A stretch of DNA of 61,140 bases from Achromobacter sp. UMC46. Its GTDB lineage: Bacteria; Pseudomonadota; Gammaproteobacteria; Burkholderiales; Burkholderiaceae_B. The notes beneath the pieces are model-generated. The model saw nothing but the letters and a program-made list of their open reading frames with translations, made no database searches and had not been told where the DNA came from. Shown piece by piece: positions 44,471-54,114 of this stretch. The stretch is from positions 1 through 61,140 of the forward strand of contig NZ_LZZS01000001.1 in assembly GCF_014170335.1 (NCBI RefSeq), given 5' to 3'. The position numbers and the translations under genes are program-made. Numbering within the stretch: position 1 is the first letter of the stretch; each line of letters starts with the position of its first letter.

Positions 44471-44471
44471 A

Positions 44472-45701
44472 TCAGACCCGGCGAACGGCCATGGAGCCGT
44501 TGGTGCCGCCGAAGCCGAACGAATTGGACAGGCCGACCTCGATCTTCATCTGCCGCGCTTCGTTCGCGCAGTAATCCAGATCGCATTCCGGATCTTGATT
44601 GAAGATGTTGATCGTGGGAGGCGACACCTGGTTGTACACGGCCAGCGTGGTGAACACGGCCTCGATGCCGCCCGCCGCGCCAAGCAAGTGCCCGGTCATG
44701 GACTTGGTCGAGTTGACCACCAGCTTCTTGGCGTGATCGCCGAACGCCAGCTTCAGCGCATCGGTTTCGTTCTTGTCGCCGAGCGGCGTGGACGTACCGT
44801 GCGCGTTGACATACTGAATGTCATCCGCGTTCAGGCCGCCGTTGCGCAGCGCATTGAGAACGCCGCGGCGCGGGCCGTCCTTGTCGGGGGCCGTGATGTG
44901 GTGCGCGTCCGAGCTCATGCCGTAGCCTGCGAGCTCGCCATAGATGCGCGCGCCGCGCTTCTTGGCATGCTCGTATTCTTCCAGCACGAGGACACCGGCG
45001 CCCTCGCCCAGCACGAAGCCGTCGCGGTCGCGGTCCCAGGGGCGTGAAGCCGTCTGAGGGTCATCGTTACGGGTCGACAGGGCGCGCATCGCGGCGAAAC
45101 CGCCGATGCCCAGCGGGGACACGGTCGATTCTGCGCCGCCCGCCACCATGACGTCCGCATCGCCGTATTCGATCAGGCGCGCGGCGTCGCCGATGCAATG
45201 CAGGCCGGTGGTGCAGGCCGAAACGACGGCGTAGCTCGGACCCTTCATGCCGTAGGCAATGGACAAATGACCGGAGATCAGGTTGATCAGCGAACCCGGC
45301 ACGAAGAACGGCGAGATCCGGCGCGGACCCTTGGCCAGATATTCGACCTGGGTTTCCTCGATGCGCGGCAAACCGCCGATACCGGAGCCCACGATCACGC
45401 CAATGCGCTCGGCATTGGCTTCGGTGACTTCCAGGCCGCAGTCGCGCCATGCCTGCATCCCGGCAGCCAGGCCGTAATGGATAAACGTATCCATCTGGCG
45501 GGCTTCTTTGGACGAGACATAGGTGCTGATGTCGAAGTCTTTGACTTCGCCAGCAATGTGCGTGGTGATGGCCGAGGGATCGAAACGGGTGATGCGGCTG
45601 ATGCCAGAACGTCCGTTGACGATATTGTCCCAAGCGGTGGTCAGGTCGTTCCCTACAGGAGAAACGATACCAAGGCCGGTGATGACGACACGTCGCTTCA
45701 C
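44472..45701 (-). CDS. fabF: beta-ketoacyl-ACP synthase II
   Basis: This is the elongating condensing enzyme of type II fatty-acid synthesis. It has 409 residues from a GTG start at 45701, chosen because AGGAG lies just upstream and the family begins [10 protein letters not shown] here. The catalytic Cys is C163 in VVSACTTG. The active-site His residues are in [11 protein letters not shown] and [10 protein letters not shown]. It lies 185 bases after acpP, with a hairpin between, and is followed after 1 base by the YgfX-like gene. Confidence 0.96.
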   Translation of the reverse strand: MKRRVVITGLGIVSPVGNDLTTAWDNIVNGRSGISRITRFDPSAITTHIAGEVKDFDISTYVSSKEARQMDTFIHYGLAAGMQAWRDCGLEVTEANAERIGVIVGSGIGGLPRIEETQVEYLAKGPRRISPFFVPGSLINLISGHLSIAYGMKGPSYAVVSACTTGLHCIGDAARLIEYGDADVMVAGGAESTVSPLGIGGFAAMRALSTRNDDPQTASRPWDRDRDGFVLGEGAGVLVLEEYEHAKKRGARIYGELAGYGMSSDAHHITAPDKDGPRRGVLNALRNGGLNADDIQYVNAHGTSTPLGDKNETDALKLAFGDHAKKLVVNSTKSMTGHLLGAAGGIEAVFTTLAVYNQVSPPTINIFNQDPECDLDYCANEARQMKIEVGLSNSFGFGGTNGSMAVRRV

Positions 45702-45838
45702 GGATGACTCCTCAAACAGACAAAAGAAAGGCGGCTTTCGGGATGCGCTGCACGTGTGGCCCACGCGAAAGCGGGTCGGGCATGACTACGCCCTTCCCGC
45801 ATGCGGACCACACGGCAAATTCCTGAAACCGCCCCGTT

Positions 45839-45871
45839 TCCCGGTTGGCCCCGAAATTCGGGCAACCGGAA
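45839..45871 (-). promoter_or_regulatory. hairpin in the acpP-fabF intergenic gap
   Basis: CCGGTTG (45841-45847) and CAACCGG (45863-45869) form a perfect stem, and CCCGA/TCGGG pair again inside it. It lies 15-48 bases past the acpP stop. There is no U run, so a processing or partial-termination point is more likely. This would let the abundant acpP message exceed fabF. Confidence 0.55.
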
Positions 45872-45886
45872 GGATATAGGCTGAGC

Positions 45887-46126
45887 TTACTGCTTACCGT
45901 GCGAATTGATGTAGTCAATCGCTTGTTGCACGGTCGTGATCTTTTCGGCCTCTTCGTCGGGGATCTCGGTCTCGAATTCGTCTTCGAGCGCCATGACCAG
46001 TTCGACCATGTCGAGCGAATCGGCACCGAGGTCGTCAAGGAAGGAGGATTCGTTCTTGATCTCGGCTTCGTTCACGCCAAGTTGTTCAGCGACGATCTTC
46101 TTGACGCGCTGTTCGATGCTTTCCAT
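45887..46126 (-). CDS. acpP: acyl carrier protein
   Basis: This 79-residue acidic four-helix carrier takes growing acyl chains on a phosphopantetheine arm at S37 in the [13 protein letters not shown] motif. Sequence and length are standard ([18 protein letters not shown] at the start). The start at 46126 has AGAT-type purines upstream; the open frame further upstream is not part of the protein. It lies 215 bases after fabG and 185 bases before fabF. The gap before it probably holds its own promoter, as acpP is usually expressed in excess. Confidence 0.97.
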
Positions 46127-46341
46127 GCAGATCTCCAATTGGGAAAAATCCCGCGAATTATAGCCAAGCGTAGAGGAAAGCAACGCCTGGCCGTGACAAA
46201 AATAACACCGCGCACTTGTTCTGTCGCCCGTCTGGGCGCAGGAATACCGGTATGCGGCGTTTCCGGATGAACTGCGCGCGGGCCTCGCCGGTTGCCCGGC
46301 GGCGACGCGGCGGCCTGGGCCGCCCGCGCGCAATTCGTGAT

Positions 46342-47091
46342 TTATTGCATGTACATCCCGCCGTTTACGTGCAGGGTGGTGCCGGTAATGTAACCCGCTT
46401 GCGGCCCGGACAAAAAGGCCACTGCATGGGCGATGTCCTCGGGCGAGCCCAAACGGCCCAGAGGAATCTGCTGCAACAGCGCCGTGGTCTGGCTTTCAGC
46501 CAGCGCACGCGTCATGTCGGTGTCGATGAAACCGGGCGCGACGCAGTTGACGGTGATGTTGCGGCTACCCAACTCCCGGGCCAGCGCGCGCGACATGCCC
46601 GATACGCCCGCCTTGGCGGCGGCGTAGTTGGCCTGGCCGGCGTTGCCGCTGGAACCCACCACGGACGTGACGTTGATGATGCGTCCCCAACGGGCCTTCA
46701 TCATGCTGCGCAACACGGCGCGCGACAGGCGGAACACGGACGTCAGGTTCGTGTCCAGGACCGCCGACCAATCGTCGTCCTTCATGCGCATGGCCAGCGT
46801 ATCGCGGGTGATGCCGGCATTATTGACGAGGATGTGCGGACCGCCGCCTTCCTTGCCCAGCGCGTCGATCAACGCATCGCACGCCTCGGCGTCGGTCACG
46901 TTCAGCACCACGCCACGACCGCCAGACGGCGCCAGGGCTTCGGTGATGGCGGCCGCGCCCGATTCGGACGTGGCGGTGCCCACGACGGTCGCGCCGCGCG
47001 CAGCCAGTTCCTGGGCGATGGCGCGGCCGATGCCGCGCGTGGCACCGGTCACCAGCGCGATCTTGCCCTGCAGTTCGATCGAGTTGTCCAT
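46342..47091 (-). CDS. fabG: 3-oxoacyl-ACP reductase
   Basis: This NADPH-dependent short-chain dehydrogenase reduces beta-ketoacyl-ACP. It has 249 residues from the ATG at 47091. The cofactor motif is [12 protein letters not shown]. The catalytic Ser lies in [11 protein letters not shown], and the Tyr and Lys in [10 protein letters not shown]. The C-terminus [23 protein letters not shown] is typical of FabG. It follows fabD by 4 bases. Confidence 0.95.
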
Positions 47092-47095
47092 GTCT

Positions 47096-48031
47096 TTAAT
47101 TTCCGTTAACGACGGCCAACGCGGCTTCAAGCGAAGCGGGGTCGGTGATGGCCATGCCGGTAAGTTCGGGGTCGATGCGCTTGGTCAGGCCCGCCAGCAC
47201 TTTGCCGGGGCCGCACTCGATGATGTGCGTGACGCCTTGCGCCTTCATCGCGCGCAGGGTTTCGACCCAGCGCACAGGATGCCATGCCTGACGCACCAGC
47301 GCATCCCGGATTGCCCCGGGTTCGGTGGGCGAGGCGACATCGACGTTGTTGATGACGGGGATCTGCGGGGCCGAGACCGTGACGCCGGCCAGCGCGCCGG
47401 CCAGCACGTCGGCGGCGGGCTTGAGCAGGCTGGAGTGGAACGGCGCGGACACCGGCAGCAGCAGCGCGCGCTTGGCACCCGCTGCCTTGGCCAATTCGCA
47501 GGCGCGCTCGACGGCAGCCTTGTGCCCCGCGATCACGACCTGCGCAGGCGCATTGAAATTCACGGCCTCGACGACTTCGCCCTGGGCGGCCTGCGCACAG
47601 GCGGTGCGCACGGAATCGTCGTCCAGGCCCAGAATGGCGGCCATGGCGCCGGTGCCGACCGGCACGGCGGCCTGCATGGCGTCGGCGCGCACGCGCACCA
47701 GGCGCACGGCGTCTTCAAGCGACAACGAACCGGCGGCAGTCAGCGCGGCGTATTCGCCCAGACTGTGGCCGGCCACGATGTCGGGCTTGCGGCCGCCGGC
47801 GGCGCGCCAGGCGGCGTAGAACGCCACGCCAGCAGTCAGCATCGCCGGCTGGGTGTTGGTGGTCAGGTTGAGCTGCTCGACCGGGCCCTGGGCGATCAGC
47901 GCGCCCAGATCCTGGCCCAGGGCTTGCGATGCCTGCGCCACGGTGTCCGTGACGGCGGCCACATCCGACCAGGCGTCCAGCATGCCGACAGCTTGCGAAC
48001 CTTGGCCGGGGAAGACAAATGCGATTTTCAT
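47096..48031 (-). CDS. fabD: malonyl-CoA:ACP transacylase
   Basis: This enzyme loads malonyl groups onto ACP. It has 311 residues. The N-terminal IAFVFPGQGSQ and the nucleophile elbow GHSLGEYAAL carry the family's oxyanion Gln and catalytic Ser, and the active-site His lies in SAPFHSSLLKPA. It lies 92 bases after fabH and 4 bases before fabG. Confidence 0.95.
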   Translation of the reverse strand: MKIAFVFPGQGSQAVGMLDAWSDVAAVTDTVAQASQALGQDLGALIAQGPVEQLNLTTNTQPAMLTAGVAFYAAWRAAGGRKPDIVAGHSLGEYAALTAAGSLSLEDAVRLVRVRADAMQAAVPVGTGAMAAILGLDDDSVRTACAQAAQGEVVEAVNFNAPAQVVIAGHKAAVERACELAKAAGAKRALLLPVSAPFHSSLLKPAADVLAGALAGVTVSAPQIPVINNVDVASPTEPGAIRDALVRQAWHPVRWVETLRAMKAQGVTHIIECGPGKVLAGLTKRIDPELTGMAITDPASLEAALAVVNGN

Positions 48032-48123
48032 GATTGACCGGTTGGATTGATTCAGTATCTGTGTGGAATGTCAGGCGCGCTCTGCGGGCGGCGGCGCGTG
48101 CGCCGCACTGCCCGGGCACGCCC

Positions 48124-49110
48124 TTACATGCGGGCGAGTACCGAGCCCCAGGTGAATCCGCCGCCCACGCCCTGCATCAGAATGAGCTGGCCCGGCTTGA
48201 CGCGGCCATCGCGGCGCGCGGCGTCCAGTGCCAGCGGCACGCTGGCCGCGGAGGTGTTGGCGTGACTATCAACGGTAATGACGACTTTTTCGACCGGCAC
48301 GGCGAGCTTGCGCGCCAGGAAATTCAGGATGCGGACGTTGGCCTGATGCGGGATCAGCCAATCGACGTCGCCAAGCGCGATGCCGGCTTCCGCGCAAGTG
48401 TCGCGCGCGGAGCGGTCCAGCACGGTCACGGCCTGCTTGAACACGGCTTGGCCATCCATGCGCAGGAACGGATCGCCCGTCACGTCGCCATAGGCCACGT
48501 TGCCCGCGGCGCTCAGGATCTTCATCTGGCTGCCGTCGGCATGCAACTGCGCGGCCAGGATGCCCGGCTCGTCGGAAGCCTTCAGCACCACGGCGCCAGC
48601 GCCGTCTCCGAACAGCACGCATGTGCTGCGGTCGTTCCAGTCCAGGATGCGCGAGAAGACTTCGGCGCCGATCACCAGCGCGCAGCGGGCGCGACCGGCG
48701 CGGATGAAGCTGTCGGCGGTGGTCAGGGCGTAGACGAAGCCGCTGCACACGGCCTGCACGTCGAACGCCGCCGATCCCTTGGCGCCCAGGTTGGCCTGCA
48801 CCAGGCATGCCGTGCTGGGGAACACGAAATCGGGCGTGGACGTGGCCACGATGATCAAATCGACGTCGGCGGCTTCGACGCCGGCATCAGCCAGCGCGCG
48901 ACGCGAAGCCTCGGTCGCAAGCTGGCTGGTCGTGACGCCGCGTTCGGCCAGATGGCGCTGACGGATGCCCGTGCGCTCAACGATCCATTGATCGGAGGTG
49001 GCGATATCGCGCGTCGCCAGTTCCGCTGCCAATTCGTCATTCGAAACCACGCGTTCCGGCAAGAAGCTGCCGGTGCCCGCGATTGCGGAATATTTCATTG
49101 CGGTATCCAT
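48124..49110 (-). CDS. fabH: beta-ketoacyl-ACP synthase III
   Basis: This is the initiating condensing enzyme, using acetyl-CoA and malonyl-ACP. It has 328 residues from the ATG at 49110, whose A overlaps the last base of the plsX stop (TGATG); an internal ATG at 49098 ([10 protein letters not shown]) is also plausible. The catalytic Cys lies in [14 protein letters not shown], the His in [11 protein letters not shown] and the Asn in [13 protein letters not shown]. Confidence 0.95.
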   Translation of the reverse strand: MDTAMKYSAIAGTGSFLPERVVSNDELAAELATRDIATSDQWIVERTGIRQRHLAERGVTTSQLATEASRRALADAGVEAADVDLIIVATSTPDFVFPSTACLVQANLGAKGSAAFDVQAVCSGFVYALTTADSFIRAGRARCALVIGAEVFSRILDWNDRSTCVLFGDGAGAVVLKASDEPGILAAQLHADGSQMKILSAAGNVAYGDVTGDPFLRMDGQAVFKQAVTVLDRSARDTCAEAGIALGDVDWLIPHQANVRILNFLARKLAVPVEKVVITVDSHANTSAASVPLALDAARRDGRVKPGQLILMQGVGGGFTWGSVLARM

Positions 49111-50177
49111 CAAGCGGTGTCCCCAGCCACGTTCCGCGACGGCGTTGCGGCGCCCTCGCCCGATTGAACGCGCTTGGTAATCTGAGCGACCGTCTGAGCG
49201 GTGCGCTCCAGCAGTTTACTCACTACGGCTTCACGAGCTCGCTGCAACGCAAAACCGTAGGCGTAGACATCCGCGGAACCATGGCTCTTGATGACCACGC
49301 CGCGCAAGCCCAGCAACGCGGCGCCGTTATAGCGACGGTTGTCGACGCGGTTGCGCAGACGGTTGAGCACCGGCTTGGCGATGGCGCCGGCCAGCAGGGT
49401 GACGATGTTGCGTTTGAACTCTTCGCGAATGATGCTGGACAGCATCTTCGCCAGCCCCTCGACGGACTTGAGCACGACGTTGCCGACGAAACCGTCGCAG
49501 ACGACGACGTCGACCGTGCCCTTGAAGATGTCATTGCCTTCCACGTTGCCGTAGAAATTCAATGGGCTGCCGCGCAGGAGCTCTGCAGCTTCCTTCACGA
49601 CTTCATTGCCCTTGATGACTTCTTCGCCGATGTTAAGCAAGCCCACGGAGGGGTTCTCACGATGGTCCACCGCCTGCGACAGCGCGGCGCCCATGATGGC
49701 GAATTGCAGTAGGTGCTCGGCCGAGCAGTCCACGTTCGCCCCCAGGTCCAGCACCGTGGTGGCACGGCCCGTCTGGTTCGGAATGGACGTGGCGATCGCG
49801 GGGCGGTCGATGCCGTCCAGCGTCTTGAGCACGTAGCGTGAAATGGCCATCCATGCGCCGGTGTTGCCGGCGGAAACGCAGGCGTCAGCCCGCCCGTCCT
49901 TGACGGACTGGGCGGCCAGGCGCATGGAGGAGTCTTTTTTGCGGCGCAAGGCGACCTCGACAGGGTCGTCCATGGTGACAACCTCGGATGCCGCCACGAT
50001 TTCCATGCGATCGCGCGCCACGCCGCGGTGCTCGGAGAGCGCCGCTTCGATAGCGTCGGGAAGCCCGACCAGCAATAGCCGGGTATCCGGAAATTGCCGG
50101 GCGAACTCGATCGCAGCCGGAATTGTGACGGGCAGACCGAAGTCTCCGCCCATACAGTCTATGGCGATGCGTATCAC
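49110..50177 (-). CDS. plsX: phosphate acyltransferase PlsX
   Basis: This makes acyl-phosphate from acyl-ACP as the first step of phospholipid synthesis with PlsY. It has 355 residues. The start [13 protein letters not shown], the [17 protein letters not shown] segment and the late [14 protein letters not shown] motif (here [17 protein letters not shown]) are typical. It follows rpmF by 59 bases and is coupled to fabH by TGATG. The C-terminal tail after about residue 335 ([14 protein letters not shown]) looks lineage-specific. Confidence 0.95.
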   Translation of the reverse strand: MIRIAIDCMGGDFGLPVTIPAAIEFARQFPDTRLLLVGLPDAIEAALSEHRGVARDRMEIVAASEVVTMDDPVEVALRRKKDSSMRLAAQSVKDGRADACVSAGNTGAWMAISRYVLKTLDGIDRPAIATSIPNQTGRATTVLDLGANVDCSAEHLLQFAIMGAALSQAVDHRENPSVGLLNIGEEVIKGNEVVKEAAELLRGSPLNFYGNVEGNDIFKGTVDVVVCDGFVGNVVLKSVEGLAKMLSSIIREEFKRNIVTLLAGAIAKPVLNRLRNRVDNRRYNGAALLGLRGVVIKSHGSADVYAYGFALQRAREAVVSKLLERTAQTVAQITKRVQSGEGAATPSRNVAGDTA

Positions 50178-50236
50178 GGGTGCCAGGTATCAGCGCTCAG
50201 CCGAATTGGTCCGAGTACGAGTTCGGCCCGGGGGCC

Positions 50237-50419
50237 TTATTCGTCGGCCTTGGTCTTCAGGACCTTGCGGCCACGGTAAAAGCCGTTGGGGCTGATGTGG
50301 TGACGCAGGTGCGTTTCGCCGGTGTTCGGCTCGATGGCGGTCGACGGGGCAACCAGAAAATCGTGCGAACGGTGCATACCGCGCTTGGAGGGGGACTTCT
50401 TGTTTTGTTGAACGGCCAT
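50237..50419 (-). CDS. rpmF: 50S ribosomal protein L32
   Basis: This small basic large-subunit protein has 60 residues. It starts [19 protein letters not shown], with [21 protein letters not shown] near the end. It has no cysteines, so it is the zinc-free version. The yceD-rpmF-plsX order is the conserved arrangement linking ribosome and lipid synthesis. Confidence 0.96.
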   Translation of the reverse strand: MAVQQNKKSPSKRGMHRSHDFLVAPSTAIEPNTGETHLRHHISPNGFYRGRKVLKTKADE

Positions 50420-50471
50420 GATGACTCCTAGAAACGGGGCGCATTGTACGCGATGCGGCCCGATGTTGATC

Positions 50472-51068
50472 TCAATCTTTGTGCTTCAGTTGTTCCAGCA
50501 CCGCAAACGGCGACGGACGCTTGACAGCGGGCTCTTCAGGAGCTTCGCTGACTTTGGCCTGCGCGCCCGGGCATATTTCATGCTTGGGCACATACGGAAC
50601 GCTCAGAATGAGCTCATCTTCGATCTGGGCCAGCAGATCGAAATGATGCGAACCGACCACCTTTTCAGGCTGGTTGGACACAAAACCATTTCCTTCTTCG
50701 TCTTCATCGTCCTCGCCGGCATGACCATCGGTGTAATCACCGTTGGTATTGCCATCATCGAGGTCGGCTTCGGACTTGACCAGCTGCAAGAGGACTTCGC
50801 TATCAATCGGATACACGAACGGCACATTGCACCGCTGGCATACCAGCACCGGGTTCGCCTGCACGTGAACGTGCAAGAGGGGCCGGCCAAGCAACAGACC
50901 AGACTTGCCCACCTCACCGCGCACAGACCACGTCACAAGCCCGGCATCGCCCAGCGGTTGTTCGGGTAACCCTTCAACCGCGCGCGAAAACCGCACAAGA
51001 GGTATGGTGCCATGCGCTTCCTTGCCGCTATGGGCAAATGCGAATGCATCGATGCGCTTAATGATCAA
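50472..51068 (-). CDS. yceD: YceD (DUF177) family protein
   Basis: This 198-residue protein matches YceD, linked to 23S rRNA accumulation. The conserved core has [18 protein letters not shown] and [15 protein letters not shown], with further Cys residues near the end (EICPGA). A long acidic insertion ([17 protein letters not shown], then [11 protein letters not shown], about 108-136) is unusual. It is divergent from maf and 52 bases upstream of rpmF. Confidence 0.88.
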   Translation of the reverse strand: MIIKRIDAFAFAHSGKEAHGTIPLVRFSRAVEGLPEQPLGDAGLVTWSVRGEVGKSGLLLGRPLLHVHVQANPVLVCQRCNVPFVYPIDSEVLLQLVKSEADLDDGNTNGDYTDGHAGEDDEDEEGNGFVSNQPEKVVGSHHFDLLAQIEDELILSVPYVPKHEICPGAQAKVSEAPEEPAVKRPSPFAVLEQLKHKD

Positions 51069-51144
51069 TCCTTTGCATTCACGGGTCTTTGCGATTGCTC
51101 ACGCTTTGCCAAATTGGCCTTGACGTCCTGCCTTGCCGTTCTCC

Positions 51145-51175
51145 CTTGTCGTTCTTCGACAAGTTCTTCGACAAG
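51145..51175. repeat. tandem 12-mers and inverted CTTGTCG/CGACAAG in the yceD-maf gap
   Basis: TTCTTCGACAAG occurs twice in direct tandem (51152-51163 and 51164-51175). Before it, CTTGTCG (51145-51151) is an inverted partner of CGACAAG, giving three half-sites. It lies about 80-105 bases upstream of the yceD start and 100 bases upstream of maf. It could be an operator for either divergent promoter. The remaining bases of the 204-base gap hold no gene. Confidence 0.5.
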
Positions 51176-51272
51176 CTAACCATCTAGTGCAGCTAGCCGC
51201 AGCCTTTGCACTGCAAAAATCCCGCAAAACGTTAGATAATACTGCGACTTACGCTTTAACGTCAAATATCGC

Positions 51273-51875
51273 ATGCCTTCCAAGCCTAGCCTGATCCTCG
51301 CATCCAGCTCGCGTTACCGCAAAGAACTGCTGTCGCGCCTGCGCCTGCCCTTTACGGCCATTTCCCCCGATGTAGACGAAACGCCACACCCGGGTGAAAC
51401 GCCTGCGGCGCTGGCCCTGCGCCTGTCGGTCGCCAAGGCCATGGCCGTGGCAGACAAGCATCCCGGCAGCCTTGTCATCGGATCGGACCAGGTTGCCACG
51501 GTGGACGGCCAGCCCATCGGCAAACCAGGGGATTTCCCCCGCGCCCAGGCTCAATTGCGCGCCCTGTCGGGGCAAATCGTGGAATTCCACAGCGCATTGG
51601 CGGTGACGGATGGCCAACGGGTGGAAAAAGCCGACATCATCACCCGATGCCGTTTCCGCCAGCTGTCGGACCACGCCATCGAGGCCTATTTGCGCGCCGA
51701 GGAACCCTACGATACCGCAGGCAGCGCGAAGGCGGAAAGCCTGGGCATCGCGTTGATGGAAAGCATCCAGAGCGACGACCCGACCGCCATCATCGGCCTG
51801 CCGCTGATCGAGCTGACGCGCATGCTGACCCGCTTCGGGCTGGACCCGCTGGACGCCCCAGGAGCGTTCGCATGA
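51273..51875 (+). CDS. maf: Maf-family nucleotide pyrophosphatase (YceF type)
   Basis: This house-cleaning nucleoside triphosphate pyrophosphatase has 200 residues; the YceF subgroup prefers m7GTP. The N-terminal LILASSSRYRKELLSRL, the DVDE motif, LVIGSDQVA and the late DTAGSAKAESLG are signature parts. It ends in ATGA overlap with the downstream methyltransferase gene. It is divergent from yceD. Confidence 0.92.
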   Translation: MPSKPSLILASSSRYRKELLSRLRLPFTAISPDVDETPHPGETPAALALRLSVAKAMAVADKHPGSLVIGSDQVATVDGQPIGKPGDFPRAQAQLRALSGQIVEFHSALAVTDGQRVEKADIITRCRFRQLSDHAIEAYLRAEEPYDTAGSAKAESLGIALMESIQSDDPTAIIGLPLIELTRMLTRFGLDPLDAPGAFA

Positions 51876-52582
51876 GCGGCGCGCTGCACCTGATCCCAGT
51901 CGGCCTGGGCGAGGCCCCGCCCGAGCGCTGGCTGCCCGCCGACGTCCGCGCGCTGGCTGGGCGGCTGGACACGTATATCGCCGAAAACGCCAAGACGGCG
52001 CGCGCGTTCCTGAAGCTGATCGGCACCACCCGGCCGCTGCAGGAAATCACCATCCATACGCTGACCGACAAGGTCAACGACGGCCAGATCAAAACGTGGC
52101 TGGACCCGGTCAAAAAGGGCGCCGAAATCGGACTGGTGTCCGAGGCCGGCTGCCCCGCCGTGGCCGATCCGGGCGCCAAGGTCGTGGACGCCGCCCATCG
52201 GATGGGGCTGACCGTCAAGCCCTGGGTGGGCCCCTCTTCGATCCTGCTGGGCCTGATGGCCAGCGGCCTGGACGGGCAGCGCTTCGCCTTCCACGGCTAT
52301 GCGCCGGTGGACCCTGCCGAGCGCGCCAAGCAGTTGCGGGCCTGGGAGCAGCATTCGGCCAAGCACAACCAGACCCAGCTGCTGATCGAAACGCCCTACC
52401 GCAACGCCGCCATGTTCGCGACGCTGCTGGCCAGCCTGAAGGGCGACACCAAGCTGTGCGTGGCCCGCTCGGTCACGACCGCCGACGAATGGGTCGCGAC
52501 GCACACCGTGGCCGACTGGAAAAAGCTGCCCGCGCCCCAGCTGGACAAGCTGCCGACGCTGTTCCTTTTCCTTGCCCGCTAA
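51872..52582 (+). CDS. SAM-dependent methyltransferase, tetrapyrrole-methylase (RsmI-like) fold
   Basis: This is a 236-residue member of the tetrapyrrole-methylase superfamily, closest in pattern to RsmI rRNA methyltransferases (SEAGCPAVADPGAKVV recalls SDAGTPAISDPG, then WVGPSSILLGLMASGLDG). Its unusual N-terminus (HLIPVGLGEAPPERWLPAD) marks the less-studied YtxK/RsmI-like side group, and the rRNA or small-molecule target is not certain. Its ATG overlaps the maf stop by 4 bases, and the lipoprotein amidase gene follows 19 bases later. Confidence 0.8.
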   Translation: MSGALHLIPVGLGEAPPERWLPADVRALAGRLDTYIAENAKTARAFLKLIGTTRPLQEITIHTLTDKVNDGQIKTWLDPVKKGAEIGLVSEAGCPAVADPGAKVVDAAHRMGLTVKPWVGPSSILLGLMASGLDGQRFAFHGYAPVDPAERAKQLRAWEQHSAKHNQTQLLIETPYRNAAMFATLLASLKGDTKLCVARSVTTADEWVATHTVADWKKLPAPQLDKLPTLFLFLAR

Positions 52583-52601
52583 CTCCGGCCCGCTGATCCC
52601 C

Positions 52602-53387
52602 ATGTTTCGCCTGATCACCACACTGCTAGCCACGGCAGTCTTGGCCGGCTGCGCCACGCGCGGCCCCGCCGGACTGGACCTGGACACGTCCATCACCGCC
52701 GTCAGCCAGACCAGCCGCGTCCGCAGCGTCGTCCTGCACTACACCAGCGTCAACGACGCCACCTCGATGAAGCTGCTGTCCAAAGGCAAGGTCAGCGCGC
52801 ACTATCTGATCAACGAGGACGGCCGCGCTTATCGCCTGGTCGATGAAAATCGTGCCGCATGGCATGCCGGCGCCAGTTCCTGGTACGGCAACATCGCCAT
52901 GAACAGCACCTCCATCGGGATCGAGGTCGTCAACCCCGGCTGGACCGACGGCCCGGACGGCAAGCCGCTCTGGCACGCCTACAACGATCGCCAGGTGCGC
53001 GCGCTGACCATCTTGCTGCGCGACGTCATCCAGCGCCATGGCATCGCCCCTGAAAACGTGGTCGGCCACAGCGACATCGCCCCGCAGCGCAAAGTGGACC
53101 CCGGCCCGCTGTTCCCGTGGAAAGCGCTGGCCGAGGCCGGCATCGGCCGCTGGTACGACAAAGCCGGTGCGGCCGCGCACCTGACCCGCCTGCAAGCCGA
53201 AGGGGTGCCGGACGTCGCCTGGTTCCAGAAGCAACTGCAGCGGCTGGGCTACGCCTGCCCGCAGGACGGCGCCTTGGACCGCGCGACGATCAACACGCTG
53301 GCGGCGTTCCAGATGCACTACCGCCCCGCCCTTCACGATGGCCAACCGGACGCGGAAACCGCCGCGATCATGCTGGCGATGCCTTGA
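52602..53387 (+). CDS. lipoprotein N-acetylmuramoyl-L-alanine amidase (AmiD-like)
   Basis: This peptidoglycan amidase has 261 residues. The lipoprotein signal LITTLLATAVLAGC puts the lipidated Cys at about residue 17. The Amidase_2 zinc site uses the His in VVLHYTS and the His and Asp in VVGHSDIAPQRKVDPG; IGIEVVNPGW holds a conserved Glu. A C-terminal peptidoglycan-binding domain starts near residue 200 (WFQKQLQRLGYACPQDG). The start at 52602 begins the signal; an earlier in-frame codon would spoil it. It lies 19 bases after the methyltransferase. Confidence 0.92.
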   Translation: MFRLITTLLATAVLAGCATRGPAGLDLDTSITAVSQTSRVRSVVLHYTSVNDATSMKLLSKGKVSAHYLINEDGRAYRLVDENRAAWHAGASSWYGNIAMNSTSIGIEVVNPGWTDGPDGKPLWHAYNDRQVRALTILLRDVIQRHGIAPENVVGHSDIAPQRKVDPGPLFPWKALAEAGIGRWYDKAGAAAHLTRLQAEGVPDVAWFQKQLQRLGYACPQDGALDRATINTLAAFQMHYRPALHDGQPDAETAAIMLAMP

Positions 53388-53453
53388 GCGGACACTGAGC
53401 GGGCATTGGCCGGACCTTGATCGCGCCCTGCCCCGGGGCACCGTACGCAAGGG

Positions 53454-54104
53454 TCACGCCCGGCGCCGCCACCACACCACGATCCGCCAGCCCAGCAGCA
53501 GGGCCAGCACGGAGGCATACAGGAGCGGCTGCGCCAGGTCGTTCTTGCCGGCCTTGTGCCACCAGTAGTGCAGCACCGCCAGCAGGCCGATCGCGTAAAT
53601 GGCCCGATGCAGCTGCTGCCAGCGCTTGCCCATCCGGCGCATGGCCCACTGCGTGGAGGTAGCCGCCAGCGCCGTCATCAGCACGAAGGCTGCGAACCCC
53701 ACCGTGATGAAGGGCCGTTCGCCGATGTCCTGCAGCATCGCCGCCGGATCCAGCCCCCGGTCCCACCAGACCCAGGCCATGAAATGCATGGCCCCGTAGA
53801 AAAACGCGAATAGCCCGCACATCCGGCGCAGGCGGACCAGCGCCGGCTGCCCGGTCAGCCTGCGCAGCGGCGTGATCGCCAGCGTGACCAGCAGGCAGAC
53901 CAGCGTCCAGGTGCCGGACGAACGCGTCAGGAACTCCACCGGGTTGGCGGTCAGGCCGTTGTTGAAACCCAGCCAGATCCAGCGCAGGAACGGCGCCAGG
54001 CCCAGCAGGAACAGGAAGGGCTTGACCCGCCCCACCGCCCGCGCGGACAACTGCGCCTTGCGCGGTGAAGCGGCCATGGCGGATGGCGAAGTGCCTTCAG
54101 GCAT
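53454..54104 (-). CDS. msrQ: MsrQ haem-binding membrane subunit of methionine sulfoxide reductase
   Basis: This inner-membrane b-type cytochrome has 216 residues and passes electrons from the quinone pool to MsrP for repair of periplasmic methionine sulfoxide. It has about six helices. Conserved segments are FLLGLAPFLRW, GTWTLVCLLVTLAITPLR, FFYGAMHFMAW with a haem-ligand His, and LHRAIYAIGLLAVLHYWW with two more His. It lies 10 bases after msrP. Confidence 0.92.
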   Translation of the reverse strand: MPEGTSPSAMAASPRKAQLSARAVGRVKPFLFLLGLAPFLRWIWLGFNNGLTANPVEFLTRSSGTWTLVCLLVTLAITPLRRLTGQPALVRLRRMCGLFAFFYGAMHFMAWVWWDRGLDPAAMLQDIGERPFITVGFAAFVLMTALAATSTQWAMRRMGKRWQQLHRAIYAIGLLAVLHYWWHKAGKNDLAQPLLYASVLALLLGWRIVVWWRRRA

Positions 54105-54114
54105 GGGGGACGCC

